From: UBA4416 sp038327195
GTDB lineage: Bacteria; Bacteroidota; Bacteroidia; B-17B0; Aurantibacillaceae
Direction: 5' to 3'
Assembly: GCA_038327195.1 (NCBI GenBank)
Contig: JBBQKU010000003.1
Location: forward strand, 62,001 to 126,000
Length of the DNA: 64,000 bases
Under the pieces are notes generated by a model. The model saw only the letters and a list, made by a program, of their open reading frames with translations. It had not been told where the DNA came from and made no database searches. The translations under genes were made by a program, and so were the position numbers. Shown here one piece after another: positions 25,913-35,932 of this stretch (the first letter of the stretch is position 1; each line of letters begins with the position of its first letter).

Positions 25913-27661
25913 ATGAAAAAAATCTTTACTCTTATTTTATTTTTTTACTCTTTAACATTTGTTGCTCAAGCACCAATTTTTGAAGGAACTTATTTGCCCG
26001 TTATAAATACTTCAGTAAAAGAAGTTTGGGATACTACTTATAATTCTATGTCGGTTCCAACTACTGGACCTAATCAAATTTGGGATTATAGAAAAACTAG
26101 TGGGCAATTCACCCATGTAGTGGATACATTTCAAATTAAAATATTTGCACCTTCCTCTACACCTTACAGCGCTTATTTTCCGGGCGCAACGCATGCATCA
26201 TATTTAAGAACACCATATAATAATATTACAGATTCATTGTATTCTTATTATGTTATTAATCATGGTGGTTTATATAACATGGGGGCTTTTAGTATTAAGC
26301 ATGGTTATGATTCTACTTTAATTTCAACTCCTTATGAGCATTATTGCCCATCGTTAGTGCCTTATTTAATGACAAAAAATGATACGTCAGCATCAATTAC
26401 GTTTGTGAAAAAAATATTTGGTTATGCAGGAAAAATTAAACAAAAGAAATACAAATCAATGTCTGCTGTAGGTTATGGAACTTTGTTATTACCTAATGCA
26501 AATTACAATAATGTATTAGAGATTAAAGAAGATATTCAAATGATTGACAGTATTTATGTTGATTTTGCTGGAACTGGTGTTTATACCTATTTAACGAAAC
26601 AAACCAGCCATTCGTTAGTGTATGAATTTTTAAGAAACAATACGTTCGGTTCTTCCTATCTAATGTATTTAAGTGCAAATCCAGCTGGTACAAATGTATC
26701 ATACGGATGGTATTCATTACCTGTTGATTTTGGATCTATATCTGGTTCAGTTTATACAAATACGCTTGAAACGGTTCCAGTTACAAGCGGTGAAGCATAT
26801 TTATATCGTGAAAATTCAAATTTTGCAAAAAATGATATTTTAGCTACAACTAATTTAGATGGGGCAGGTAATTATTATTTTGATAGTATCCCATACGGAG
26901 AATACCGTATTGCAATTCGCCCTAACAGCCTTGCATATCCTAATGCATTTACTACTTATTTTGGTGATACTACAAATTGGATTGGGGCAACGTCTATCAT
27001 AACTACAACATTAACATCTCCTGCTCATAAAATACATTTACGTTATCACGTTGCTTCTGCAGGCTCAGGAGTAATCACTGGAACATTGGGAGAAGATTTT
27101 AGCGTTATGCGTACCGCTTTATCAAAACCAATACCAGGTGTAGGAATTGTTGTTAAAAAGAATCCTGGTGGAGGAGCAATTCATAATACAATCACAGATG
27201 GTGCTGGTTCTTTTAACTTAGGAACACTTGATAATGGAAATTATGAATTATTTGTTGATGTACCAGGTTTATATATGGCAGGAACTTACAGTTTTTCAAT
27301 CTCTGGCGGAACTGTAGTTAGTGGTTTAGATTATACAGTTGGTTCATTTTCAATCCATCCTACGAGTTCTATCTCTAACATAAAAGAAACGTCTGTGACA
27401 AATGATATGATTCAAGCTTTTCCAAATCCATATTCTTCGTTTACTACAATTAATTTGAATTTAAAAGAAAGCAGTCACATCTTATTAGAAGTTTATAATA
27501 TGTTAGGTGAAAAAGTTCAAGTATTAGAAAATGGCTCAAAGCAATCAGGAAATTTTAAATATAATTTTAGCGCTAAGAGCTTAAATTATACTTCAGGAAT
27601 GTATTTTGTAAAACTTACTGCTGGAAACAATACTACTGTTGTTAAGATTATAGAGCAATAG
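25913..27661 (+). CDS. secreted T9SS type A sorting-domain protein
   Basis: The 582-residue protein has a signal peptide (about 1-20, ending in FVAQA), then a beta-rich region. Two carboxypeptidase-regulatory-like segments (about 285-330 and 385-465, for example GNYYFDSIPYGEYRIAI and GSFNLGTLDNGNYELFV) precede a T9SS sorting domain (about 500-582: AFPNPYSSFTTINL, LLEVYNMLGEKVQVL, GMYFVKLTAGN, KIIEQ). It is probably secreted by T9SS and cell-surface bound. There is no catalytic motif. It is transcribed alone and closed by a terminator. Confidence 0.87.
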   Translation: MKKIFTLILFFYSLTFVAQAPIFEGTYLPVINTSVKEVWDTTYNSMSVPTTGPNQIWDYRKTSGQFTHVVDTFQIKIFAPSSTPYSAYFPGATHASYLRTPYNNITDSLYSYYVINHGGLYNMGAFSIKHGYDSTLISTPYEHYCPSLVPYLMTKNDTSASITFVKKIFGYAGKIKQKKYKSMSAVGYGTLLLPNANYNNVLEIKEDIQMIDSIYVDFAGTGVYTYLTKQTSHSLVYEFLRNNTFGSSYLMYLSANPAGTNVSYGWYSLPVDFGSISGSVYTNTLETVPVTSGEAYLYRENSNFAKNDILATTNLDGAGNYYFDSIPYGEYRIAIRPNSLAYPNAFTTYFGDTTNWIGATSIITTTLTSPAHKIHLRYHVASAGSGVITGTLGEDFSVMRTALSKPIPGVGIVVKKNPGGGAIHNTITDGAGSFNLGTLDNGNYELFVDVPGLYMAGTYSFSISGGTVVSGLDYTVGSFSIHPTSSISNIKETSVTNDMIQAFPNPYSSFTTINLNLKESSHILLEVYNMLGEKVQVLENGSKQSGNFKYNFSAKSLNYTSGMYFVKLTAGNNTTVVKIIEQ

Positions 27662-27679
27662 TTAAAGCAATTTGCTGCT

Positions 27680-27717
27680 AAAAAAACGTTCAGATATAAA
27701 GCTGGACGTTTTTTTAG
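27680..27717 (+). terminator. terminator after the T9SS protein
   Basis: The arms aaaaaaacgttcag and ctggacgttttttt form a mostly paired stem-loop ending in a T-run. Confidence 0.7.
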
Positions 27718-27870
27718 TTTAGAAGAATAATGAAATGAGCACTTTTTTATGATTGATTCGCAAAGTTGGCAAGCTATTTAATTTTAATATACCGACTAGT
27801 AATTGCTGTAAATCAAATTCTTATTTCTATTTTTATTCTCTCTAAATTTATTGTTATATTTTAATTAAAA

Positions 27871-30800
27871 ATGCGTAAAAGGATATGCACTTTTCTTGTT
27901 TTGTTTTTGCTTGTTTTTTTATCTAAAAAATCAAATGGACAAACATTTCCTTTTGCAAATTACACATCCGAAACAGGATTGTCTCAAAGTCAAGTATTAT
28001 CTGTTTTTCAAGATGATGATGGCGTTATGTGGTTTGGAACTAGTGGTGGTGGAATTACAAAATACGACGGAAATTCATATGAATATTTTACAGATAAAGA
28101 TGGACTAGCAGACAATGTAGTTTTTTGTATTGTAAAAGATAAAGCTGGAAGAATATTAATTGGAACAAATAATGGATTATCTGTTTACAATCCAAAACTA
28201 AGTTTAAAAGGTAAGACTAGTAGATTTTCGAATTACACAACTAAAAATGGCTTAAGTCATAATAGAATTTATGCAATTATTTTTGATGACGATGGTTCAG
28301 CATTTTTAGGAACAGGTAGTGGTATCTCTAAGTTTAAAGACACTACTTGTTCTATTTTAAAAATTTCGGAATCATTAAACACATCTTCAGTCTTTCATTT
28401 ATTGAAAGACAGTAATAAGCAATTTTGGTTTAGCACTTTAGGAAATGGTGTATTTAGATATGATCGAAAAACTGTTCAGAATATTTCTGCAAAAAATGGA
28501 TTAGGGAATGATATGGTTTTTTCGGTATTAGAACATAGTCCAAATAAATATTGGATTTTCACTGGTGAAGGATTATTTGAATTAAGTGGTGAAAAAATTA
28601 ATCAAATATATCCTTTGAATTTAGATAAAAATACAACTTATTACAGCTATTTGAAAGATAAAAGTAATACGCTTTGGGTTTCAAGTAGTGAAGGCGTTTT
28701 AAAATATAATGATAATGGTAAATGCATTTTATTTAATAAAAAAAACGGACTAGTTGATAATAGTATTTGGAAAATTTTTCAAGATAAAGAAACAAACATG
28801 TGGTTTGCATCCGACCAGAATGGGGTTTCTAAATTAGCGAATGAACGATTTTTTATCAATACAACAAATGATGGACTTATACATGATGATATAAGGGTAA
28901 TTTACCAAGCCAAGGATGGCAGTTTGTGGATTGGAACTACCAAAGGATTGAGTGTATATAAAGATGGCAAGTACAGTAATTATGATGTAAAAGATTTTGG
29001 CGGGAATCACAATATTTGGTCTATAAACGAGGATGGAAAAGGAAATTTTTTAATTGGTACCAGTAATGGTTTGATAGTTTATGACGGAAAGTCTTTTAAG
29101 AGAGTTGTCTGTAAAAACAAAAAAAGCCAAATGAATGTTGTCTTCAATGTTTTTGTGGATTCTAAAAGTGATGTATGGTTAGGGACTCAAGAGGGCATTG
29201 CAAAATTAGAAGATGGATTAATTCAACCTTTTTCCAAAGCTTTTATTACTAAGAATTTTGTTTATTATACTTACGAGGATAAAAAGGGCGATTATTGGTT
29301 TGGAACTGAAGATGGTTTATATAAGTATGATGGAATAAAAGTAAAGCATTATTCAGAAAAGGATGGCTTCACAAAGAAATGTGTTCGAAATATTGTGCCT
29401 GATAAAAATGGAAATTTATGGTTTGGCACTAGCGCAGGAATCTTTAAACTTGAAAATGAAAAATTTGTAAATGTTACCGAAAAACTTGGCGGCTCAACTA
29501 ACGAAGTATTGTCGCTAATTGTGGACAATGAAAATAATGTATGGGCAGGATTAGCAAATGGAATTGATAAAATTGAAAATGTTGGAGGCGATTACAAAAA
29601 TAAACATTACGGAATCGAGGATGGATTTATTGGAAATGGTTGTGGACAAAATAGTATACTTATTGATAACCGCGGTAAGCTATTGATAGGTACTACAATT
29701 GGATTGATGGTATATCAAGCTAACTTTGATAAAGAAAATAGTTTCGCACCTAAAACCAAATTAAAAAAGATTGATTTGTTTTTCCAAAAAACTGATTGGA
29801 AATTATTTGCTGACTCTTTAGATGATTGCAACTTACCTTATAACTTAGCATTACCTTATGATAAAAATTATTTAACTTTTAATTTTATTGGTGTTAGTTT
29901 AACCACACCGTCTAAAGTCAGCTATCAGTATATGCTAAAAGGTGTTGATAAAGATTGGCGTAATTCTACAAAAACAGAAGTAACGTATTCAAATATTCCG
30001 CCAGGCGATTATGAGTTTTTATTAAAAGCAAATAATGGAGAAGGTGTTTGGAATAAAGAACCTGTAATTTTTAAATTTAGCATTCTTCCTCCATTTTGGC
30101 GTACTTGGTGGTTTTATTCAATCATTGGAATCATCATAATTAGTGGAATTTATTCATATATAAAAATTAGATCAGCTAACAATAAAATTCTAAAACAAAA
30201 CGAAATCATTGAAGAAAAAAATGGAGAATTGCAATTCGCAAATATTGAGATTGCGGAAAAAAATCGAAATATTACGGATAGTATAAATTATGCAAAACGC
30301 ATTCAGCAAAGTTTTTTAACTTCAGATAAAATAATTAGCAATGCGTTAAACGAGCATTTTATTTTGTTTAAACCTCGTGATATTGTAAGTGGAGATTTTT
30401 ATTTAGCGTTTGATTTGCCAGACCGGACAATTATCATTTGCTCTGACTGTACTGGCCACGGTATTCCAGGAGCATTCATGAGTTTGATTGGAATTAGCAT
30501 CTTAAATGAAATTTCGCGTTCTAATACAATTTTAGGGCCAGCAGAAATATTGGAAGAGTTAAGAAAAAATATTATTAATGCCTTAAACCCAGATAAATCA
30601 GAAACAGGAGGGAAAGATGGAATGGATATTGCTTTAATTTCAATATTTAAAAATAATGATTCTGAAGATGTAAAAATTCTTTTCTCAGGAGCGAATAGTG
30701 GATTATACATTGTTACTGAACAAAACCAATCAGCAAAAATGATTGATTTTAAAGGTGATAAGCAGCCAGTAGCGTTTTATTCTAACATGAAACCGTTCAC

Positions 30801-31041
30801 TCAAAAAGAAGTGATTGCTAAAAAAGGCGACATGATTTATTTATATACAGATGGTTATGCAGATCAGTTTGGTGGTGCAAAGGGAAAGAAATTTATGACT
30901 AAACAATTAAAGCAAACATTAATTTCTATAAGCCATTTACCTATTAAAGAACAATCGAAACATTTAGATAATGCATTTACTGATTGGCAAGGAAATTTAG
31001 AGCAGGTAGATGACGTAACAGTAATTGGAATAAAATTGTAA
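27871..31041 (+). CDS. two-component-regulator-propeller protein with SpoIIE phosphatase output
   Basis: The 1056-residue sensor starts with a signal peptide (about 1-24), then many propeller repeats (about 30-620; for example MWFGTSGGGITKYDG, LWFGTSAGIFKLEN). A Y_Y_Y domain (about 660-735: YQYMLKGVDKDWRNST), one membrane helix (about 744-766), a coiled coil (about 770-810) and a PP2C/SpoIIE phosphatase domain (about 810-1056) follow. Metal-site motifs are GDFYLAF, SDCTGHGIPGAF, YTDGYADQFGG and DDVTVIGI. The periplasmic propeller is thought to sense a ligand, and the output dephosphorylates a serine/threonine target. No partner anti-sigma or STAS gene is adjacent. Confidence 0.9.
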   Translation: MRKRICTFLVLFLLVFLSKKSNGQTFPFANYTSETGLSQSQVLSVFQDDDGVMWFGTSGGGITKYDGNSYEYFTDKDGLADNVVFCIVKDKAGRILIGTNNGLSVYNPKLSLKGKTSRFSNYTTKNGLSHNRIYAIIFDDDGSAFLGTGSGISKFKDTTCSILKISESLNTSSVFHLLKDSNKQFWFSTLGNGVFRYDRKTVQNISAKNGLGNDMVFSVLEHSPNKYWIFTGEGLFELSGEKINQIYPLNLDKNTTYYSYLKDKSNTLWVSSSEGVLKYNDNGKCILFNKKNGLVDNSIWKIFQDKETNMWFASDQNGVSKLANERFFINTTNDGLIHDDIRVIYQAKDGSLWIGTTKGLSVYKDGKYSNYDVKDFGGNHNIWSINEDGKGNFLIGTSNGLIVYDGKSFKRVVCKNKKSQMNVVFNVFVDSKSDVWLGTQEGIAKLEDGLIQPFSKAFITKNFVYYTYEDKKGDYWFGTEDGLYKYDGIKVKHYSEKDGFTKKCVRNIVPDKNGNLWFGTSAGIFKLENEKFVNVTEKLGGSTNEVLSLIVDNENNVWAGLANGIDKIENVGGDYKNKHYGIEDGFIGNGCGQNSILIDNRGKLLIGTTIGLMVYQANFDKENSFAPKTKLKKIDLFFQKTDWKLFADSLDDCNLPYNLALPYDKNYLTFNFIGVSLTTPSKVSYQYMLKGVDKDWRNSTKTEVTYSNIPPGDYEFLLKANNGEGVWNKEPVIFKFSILPPFWRTWWFYSIIGIIIISGIYSYIKIRSANNKILKQNEIIEEKNGELQFANIEIAEKNRNITDSINYAKRIQQSFLTSDKIISNALNEHFILFKPRDIVSGDFYLAFDLPDRTIIICSDCTGHGIPGAFMSLIGISILNEISRSNTILGPAEILEELRKNIINALNPDKSETGGKDGMDIALISIFKNNDSEDVKILFSGANSGLYIVTEQNQSAKMIDFKGDKQPVAFYSNMKPFTQKEVIAKKGDMIYLYTDGYADQFGGAKGKKFMTKQLKQTLISISHLPIKEQSKHLDNAFTDWQGNLEQVDDVTVIGIKL

Positions 31042-31066
31042 AATAAAATTACTTTTTTAGTGAATC

Positions 31067-31846
31067 CTAATTATTTTTTTCTTCATCATTAAGCGTTGGC
31101 GATCGTAATTCAACAGGGTTTGTTTTCTTGCGTATTTTTAAATTAACGAGCTCTACAGCAAATGAAAATGCCATAGCAAAGTATATATAACCTTTTGGCA
31201 CTTCCACTTCGTCAACATGAATTCCTTCTATAACCAATAAAACTGCAATTAATACTAAAAAAGAAAGTGCAAGTATTTTAAAGGTTGGGTGCTTATGAAT
31301 AAATGCAGAAATTTTTGGAGCAAAATAAAACATGATTGCCATACTAATTACAACGGCAATCATCATGATTATGATATTGTTAGCCATACCAATAGCCGTT
31401 ACAATTCCATCAATACTAAAAACCATATCAACTAAAATCATTTGAATAATGATTGCTTTAAACGTCACTTGTTTTTTATTTGATTTTTTTAATTCTTCAT
31501 CTGGATCTTCACCTTCTAATTTATTGTGTATTTCTAGCGTTGAATTTACCAATAAAAACAAGCCTCCAGCAAGCATGATAATATCTTTAAGCGCTACAGA
31601 ATGACTAAATAATCTAAATAATTCCTGATCTCCTTTTAATAAATATCCTAAAATAAACAAAAACAATAAGCGCATTATTATCCCAGTGATCATCCAAATC
31701 ACGCCAGCCTTTTTGGTTTGCTTCGCGTCTAAGCGACTTAAAATAATAGAAACAAATATGACATTGTCTATCCCTAATAGTATTTCCATTAAGGTTAATG
31801 GTATTAAACTTAATAAAGCTTCGGTCGAAAAAATATCTGTCATCAT
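31067..31846 (-). CDS. TerC-family integral membrane protein
   Basis: The 259-residue, multi-helix protein has the TerC hallmarks: LTLMEILLGIDNVIFVSIIL (about 17-36) and a second acidic motif MVFSIDGIVTAIGMANN (about 139-155). TerC proteins export or load metals (Mn in several bacteria) and appear in tellurite-resistance sets. No ter genes surround it. It is transcribed alone, convergent with the propeller gene. Confidence 0.88.
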   Translation of the reverse strand: MMTDIFSTEALLSLIPLTLMEILLGIDNVIFVSIILSRLDAKQTKKAGVIWMITGIIMRLLFLFILGYLLKGDQELFRLFSHSVALKDIIMLAGGLFLLVNSTLEIHNKLEGEDPDEELKKSNKKQVTFKAIIIQMILVDMVFSIDGIVTAIGMANNIIIMMIAVVISMAIMFYFAPKISAFIHKHPTFKILALSFLVLIAVLLVIEGIHVDEVEVPKGYIYFAMAFSFAVELVNLKIRKKTNPVELRSPTLNDEEKNN

Positions 31847-32091
31847 GTTTTAATTAAAAACATAAAAGTAATATTATTTACTATTTTTTTTGAAAAACAC
31901 TTGGAAAGTAATCGCGATAAAATTCCAAAACTAATAAGTATCATTTAAACAAATTTTGAGTAAAAAATAACTATAAATTGAATCAATTTTTATTAACATT
32001 TGTTAGTAAAATACAAGAAAAAAATAGTACCAAAATCCCTTTAAAATCGCTATATTTAAAGAATAATCAAAAAAATAAAGATTAATCATTT

Positions 32092-34047
32092 ATGGAAGAA
32101 AATACCACTACCGATAAAGCAAATTACGGTGCCGATAACATACAAGTTTTAGAAGGATTAGAAGCTGTTAGAAAAAGACCAGCCATGTATATTGGTGATA
32201 TTGGCTTTAAAGGCTTGCACCATTTAGTTTATGAGGTTGTAGATAATTCAATTGATGAAGCATTAGCTGGCCACTGTAAAGATATTATTGTTACTATTTT
32301 AGAAAACAACTCTATTCGTGTTCAAGATGATGGTCGTGGCATCCCTACTGGCATTCATCCTAAATTAGGAGTGAGTGCTTTAGAAGTTGTTATGACTGTT
32401 TTGCACGCAGGTGGAAAATTTGATAAAGACACTTATAAAGTTTCTGGTGGTTTACATGGAGTAGGTGTAAGCTGCGTTAATGCATTATCTGACCCATTAA
32501 TAGCTGAAGTTCACCGTGATGGTAAAATTACCATGCAAGAATTTAGAAAAGGAATTCCTGTTTATCCTGCTAAAGAAATTGGCGATACAACTTTAAGAGG
32601 AACGACAGTTACATTTACGCCTGATTTAAGCATATTTACAACTGGCGAATATAATTTTGCTACTCTTGCCAATCGTATGCGCGAATTAGCGTTTTTAAAT
32701 AGAGGTATTACTATTATTTTACAAGATGATCGTAATAAAGATGAGAATGGAGTTTCTTTTAGTGAAACATTTCATAGTGATGGTGGTTTAAAAGAATTTG
32801 TTCAATACATAGATGGCGGAAAAGAGAAGTTGATGGATGATGTAATCTATATCGAAGGAGAAAAATCAGGAATCCCTGTTGAGGTTGCCATGCTTTATAA
32901 TCATTCATACAGTGAGTGTATACAAAGTTATGTAAACAATATTAATACACATGAGGGTGGAACTCACTTAGCGGGTTTTAGAAGAGGTTTAACACGTACT
33001 TTAAAAAGCTATGCTGATAAAAACGGATTATTATCTAAAGTTAAATTCGAAATTAACGGTGATGACTTTCGCGAAGGCTTAACTGCAATTGTTTCCGTTA
33101 AAGTTCAAGAACCACAATTTGAAGGACAAACAAAAACAAAATTAGGTAATAGTGAAGTTACAGGTGCGGTTGATCAAGCAATTAGTGAAGCATTAACTAA
33201 TTACTTAGAAGAAAATCCAAAACAAGCACGTTTAATTGTAGACAAAGTTGTTTTAGCAGCTACAGCTCGTCATGCAGCTCGTAAGGCTCGTGAAATGGTG
33301 CAACGTAAATCGGTAATGTCTGGTTCAGGGTTGCCTGGTAAGTTAGCAGATTGCGCAAACAGCGATCCTTTAGCTTGCGAATTGTTTTTAGTGGAAGGGG
33401 ATTCGGCCGGCGGAACAGCCAAACAAGGGCGTAATAGAGATATTCAAGCTATTTTACCTTTACGTGGTAAAATTTTGAATGTTGAAAAAGCTATGGAATA
33501 TCAAATTTATGAGAATCAGGAGATTAAAAATATATTTACAGCGCTTGGTGTATTTAGAGGAACTAAAGAAGATGATAGAGCTTTAAATATAGATAAATTA
33601 CGTTACCATAAAGTAGTGATAATGTGTGATGCCGATGTAGATGGTTCGCATATTACAACTTTAATCTTAACGTTCTTTTTCCGACACATGAAAGAGTTAA
33701 TTGAAAAAGGACATATTTATATTGCTGCACCACCCTTATATCAAGTTAAAAAAGGTAAGGAGTCTAAATACTGTTGGAATGAGGAAGATAGAGCAATTGC
33801 TATTAAAGAAATTGGTGGAGATAAACCAGAAACAGTTCACGTACAACGTTATAAAGGTTTAGGAGAAATGAATGCTGACCAATTATGGGAAACAACTTTA
33901 GATCCTACAACACGTACATTGCGCCAAGTTACTATTGATAGTGCCGCAGAAGCAGATAGAGTTTTTGCAATGCTAATGGGTGACGAAGTGCCACCACGTA
34001 GAGCTTTTATTGAGCAAAACGCTAAATACGCAAAAATTGATGCTTAA
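32092..34047 (+). CDS. gyrB: DNA gyrase subunit B
   Basis: The 651-residue type IIA topoisomerase subunit supplies the ATPase and part of the DNA gate. It has the GHKL ATPase motifs VVDNSIDEALAG (about 45-56), DDGRGIP (about 80) and GGLHGVGVSCVNALS (about 120). The transducer domain follows, then the TOPRIM domain with EGDSAGG (about 434-440), PLRGKILNVEKA and DADVDGSH (about 512-519). The tail region YKGLGEMNADQLWETT is conserved. The length is the Bacteroidota norm. It has its own terminator. Confidence 0.97.
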   Translation: MEENTTTDKANYGADNIQVLEGLEAVRKRPAMYIGDIGFKGLHHLVYEVVDNSIDEALAGHCKDIIVTILENNSIRVQDDGRGIPTGIHPKLGVSALEVVMTVLHAGGKFDKDTYKVSGGLHGVGVSCVNALSDPLIAEVHRDGKITMQEFRKGIPVYPAKEIGDTTLRGTTVTFTPDLSIFTTGEYNFATLANRMRELAFLNRGITIILQDDRNKDENGVSFSETFHSDGGLKEFVQYIDGGKEKLMDDVIYIEGEKSGIPVEVAMLYNHSYSECIQSYVNNINTHEGGTHLAGFRRGLTRTLKSYADKNGLLSKVKFEINGDDFREGLTAIVSVKVQEPQFEGQTKTKLGNSEVTGAVDQAISEALTNYLEENPKQARLIVDKVVLAATARHAARKAREMVQRKSVMSGSGLPGKLADCANSDPLACELFLVEGDSAGGTAKQGRNRDIQAILPLRGKILNVEKAMEYQIYENQEIKNIFTALGVFRGTKEDDRALNIDKLRYHKVVIMCDADVDGSHITTLILTFFFRHMKELIEKGHIYIAAPPLYQVKKGKESKYCWNEEDRAIAIKEIGGDKPETVHVQRYKGLGEMNADQLWETTLDPTTRTLRQVTIDSAAEADRVFAMLMGDEVPPRRAFIEQNAKYAKIDA

Positions 34048-34076
34048 GATTTTATAAGAGTAATTAATAATTATTT

Positions 34077-34111
34077 AAAGCCTGCTAATTAATTTAAGCA
34101 GGCTTTTTTTA
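34077..34111 (+). terminator. terminator after gyrB
   Basis: Perfect arms aaagcctgct and agcaggcttt around an AT loop, followed by a T-run. Confidence 0.85.
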
Positions 34112-34122
34112 TTAGTTTTTTT

Positions 34123-34206
34123 GAGCGTTGCCTTCGGCCAGGCTTTCCGTTGCAATCTTTTTTCGTTCCTCAAAAGGATTTCCACTACAATCCTTAACGC
34201 AATTTT
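34123..34206. repeat. dispersed intergenic repeat, copy 1
   Basis: The segment reads gagcgttgccttcggccagg, then a core containing ctttccgt, gcaatctttttt, cgttcctcaaaaggatttcc and ccttaacgcaattt. It matches 47949-48036 in order with small indels. This type of sequence recurs between genes across many Bacteroidota genomes; its role is not known to me. Confidence 0.7.
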
Positions 34207-34345
34207 ACTTTAAGAATATTTAGTTCCAATGGATTAACTGTTAATGTTATACTTTGAAAGTCACTTGTTTCTATTTTGTAAAAGTTTATTAAACAATGTA
34301 TCTTTACGATAAGCAAATTAGCAAAACATAATTGTAAAGTATAAA

Positions 34346-34900
34346 ATGAAACACTCTGTAATTTTTAGTATCATCCTATTTATAATTTGTAGTTATTCAC
34401 TTATTGCTGGCGATTCACTTACCATAGTTGATAAAAGAGTAAATTTTGGGTATGCAGTTTCTAAAAATCGCAAAGTGGATGCCGTTATTGTGCATTCAAC
34501 ATTCAATAATTCTGGTGGTGATTTTTACGATATTGATTTAGTGTTGAAGCAATTTTCAACATATAAAGTATCAGCACATTATGTTATAGGCAGAGATGGA
34601 ATTGTTTATAGAGTTGTTGACGAACAAAATGTTTCGTATCACGCTGGTAAAAGCAGTTTGCCGGATGGAAGAACCGATGTAAATAGTTGTTCTATTGGCA
34701 TAGAAATTATGACATCTTATAAAGAATCACCAACTGAAAAACAAGTTGTTGCACTCATTGCTTTAATAAAAAGTATTAAAAAAAGACATGCCATAAACTA
34801 TGTTTTAAGACACAGTGATATTGCTCCAGTTCGAAAAACAGACCCATGGAATATGGATTGGAAAATGTTTCAACAAAAATTAAAAGAGTCTGAAAAATAA
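34346..34900 (+). CDS. N-acetylmuramoyl-L-alanine amidase (amidase_2 family)
   Basis: The 184-residue exported zinc enzyme cuts the amide between N-acetylmuramate and the peptide stem. It has a signal peptide (about 1-22, LIAGD). Zinc ligands are likely His in VIVHSTFNNSGGD (about 48-60), His in LRHSDIAPVRK (about 152-162) and Asp in KTDPWNMDW (about 163-171). The AmpD-like motifs SAHYVIGRDGIVYRVV and SIGIEIM are intact. It could be a cell-wall recycling or turnover enzyme. It ends 3 bp before the convergent selD. Confidence 0.9.
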   Translation: MKHSVIFSIILFIICSYSLIAGDSLTIVDKRVNFGYAVSKNRKVDAVIVHSTFNNSGGDFYDIDLVLKQFSTYKVSAHYVIGRDGIVYRVVDEQNVSYHAGKSSLPDGRTDVNSCSIGIEIMTSYKESPTEKQVVALIALIKSIKKRHAINYVLRHSDIAPVRKTDPWNMDWKMFQQKLKESEK

Positions 34901-34903
34901 AAA

Positions 34904-35932
34904 TCAAATAAATAAAATTGCTTTTTCTTTTTTATCAGTTATGCTACCAACTTTCGCATAAAATTGATTATTCTTATTTAAGAACGTATCCATTTCATTT
35001 TCATTTTCTTTACTGATGCTAAACAATAAACCTCCAGAGGTTTGTGGGTCGCAATAAAATATAAAATCTAAGTTGGTTAATCCGTCAACTTGTTTTATTT
35101 GGTCATTATAATTTCGTGTTGTATTATCAGGAAAAACAAATTGTGATGCAAATTCCTTGGCGGAATTTATAATTGGCATATTCTCTTTTTCAATCACAGC
35201 CGAAAAATTTGTGTTGGCCAACATTTCTAATAAATGCCCTATAAAACCAAAACCAGTTACATCAGTTACTGCATTTACAAAAGTTAATTCTCCTAGTTTT
35301 TCTCCAATACTATTTAAAGCTGTTGTTTCTTTTAATAAAATAGAATAATCTTCTTCTGACAATAATCCTCTTTTTAATGCCGTGCTCAAAATACCTATTC
35401 CTAATGGCTTTGTAAGGTATAACACATCGTTTTGTTTAACGGCATTATTTTTTTTAATGTTTTGTTTTTTTATAGTCCCCGTTACCGCTAACCCAAACAA
35501 TGGTTCTTGAGTATCCACACTGTGGCCGCCAGCCAAAGGAATTCCAGCTTGTTTGCAAATTTCTTGCGCACCTTTTATAACTTGTTGTGCTAAAGCCGCA
35601 GGTAATTTATCTGTAGGCCAACCTAAAATAGCGATTGCCATTAATGGTTTTCCGCCCATTGCATACACATCGCTAATAGCATTTGTGGCGGCAATTTTTC
35701 CAAAATCAAACGCATCATCAACTATTGGTGTAAAAAAATCGGTCGTGCTTATAATACAATTTTCATTATCTATTTCATAAACTGCAGCATCATCTTTTGT
35801 GTCATTTCCAACTAATAAATTTTTAAAAAGTGAATCTGTCTTGCAACCATTTAATATTTCTTCTAAAACAGCAGGCGCTATTTTACATCCGCAACCAGAG
35901 GCTTTGCTGAATTGTGTTAATTTAATTTGCAT
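34904..35932 (-). CDS. selD: selenide, water dikinase
   Basis: The 342-residue PurM-like enzyme makes selenophosphate from selenide and ATP. The catalytic loop near the N-terminus is ASGCGCKIAP (Cys14, Cys16, Lys17), so it is the Cys form, not a selenoprotein. The DTKDDAAVYEID and VTDVTGFGFIGHLLEML motifs are normal. The ATG lies inside the 3' end of the upstream gene (11-bp overlap), the selenouridine synthase. Selenophosphate made here is the substrate of that enzyme. No selA/selB is visible in the window. Confidence 0.95.
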   Translation of the reverse strand: MQIKLTQFSKASGCGCKIAPAVLEEILNGCKTDSLFKNLLVGNDTKDDAAVYEIDNENCIISTTDFFTPIVDDAFDFGKIAATNAISDVYAMGGKPLMAIAILGWPTDKLPAALAQQVIKGAQEICKQAGIPLAGGHSVDTQEPLFGLAVTGTIKKQNIKKNNAVKQNDVLYLTKPLGIGILSTALKRGLLSEEDYSILLKETTALNSIGEKLGELTFVNAVTDVTGFGFIGHLLEMLANTNFSAVIEKENMPIINSAKEFASQFVFPDNTTRNYNDQIKQVDGLTNLDFIFYCDPQTSGGLLFSISKENENEMDTFLNKNNQFYAKVGSITDKKEKAILFI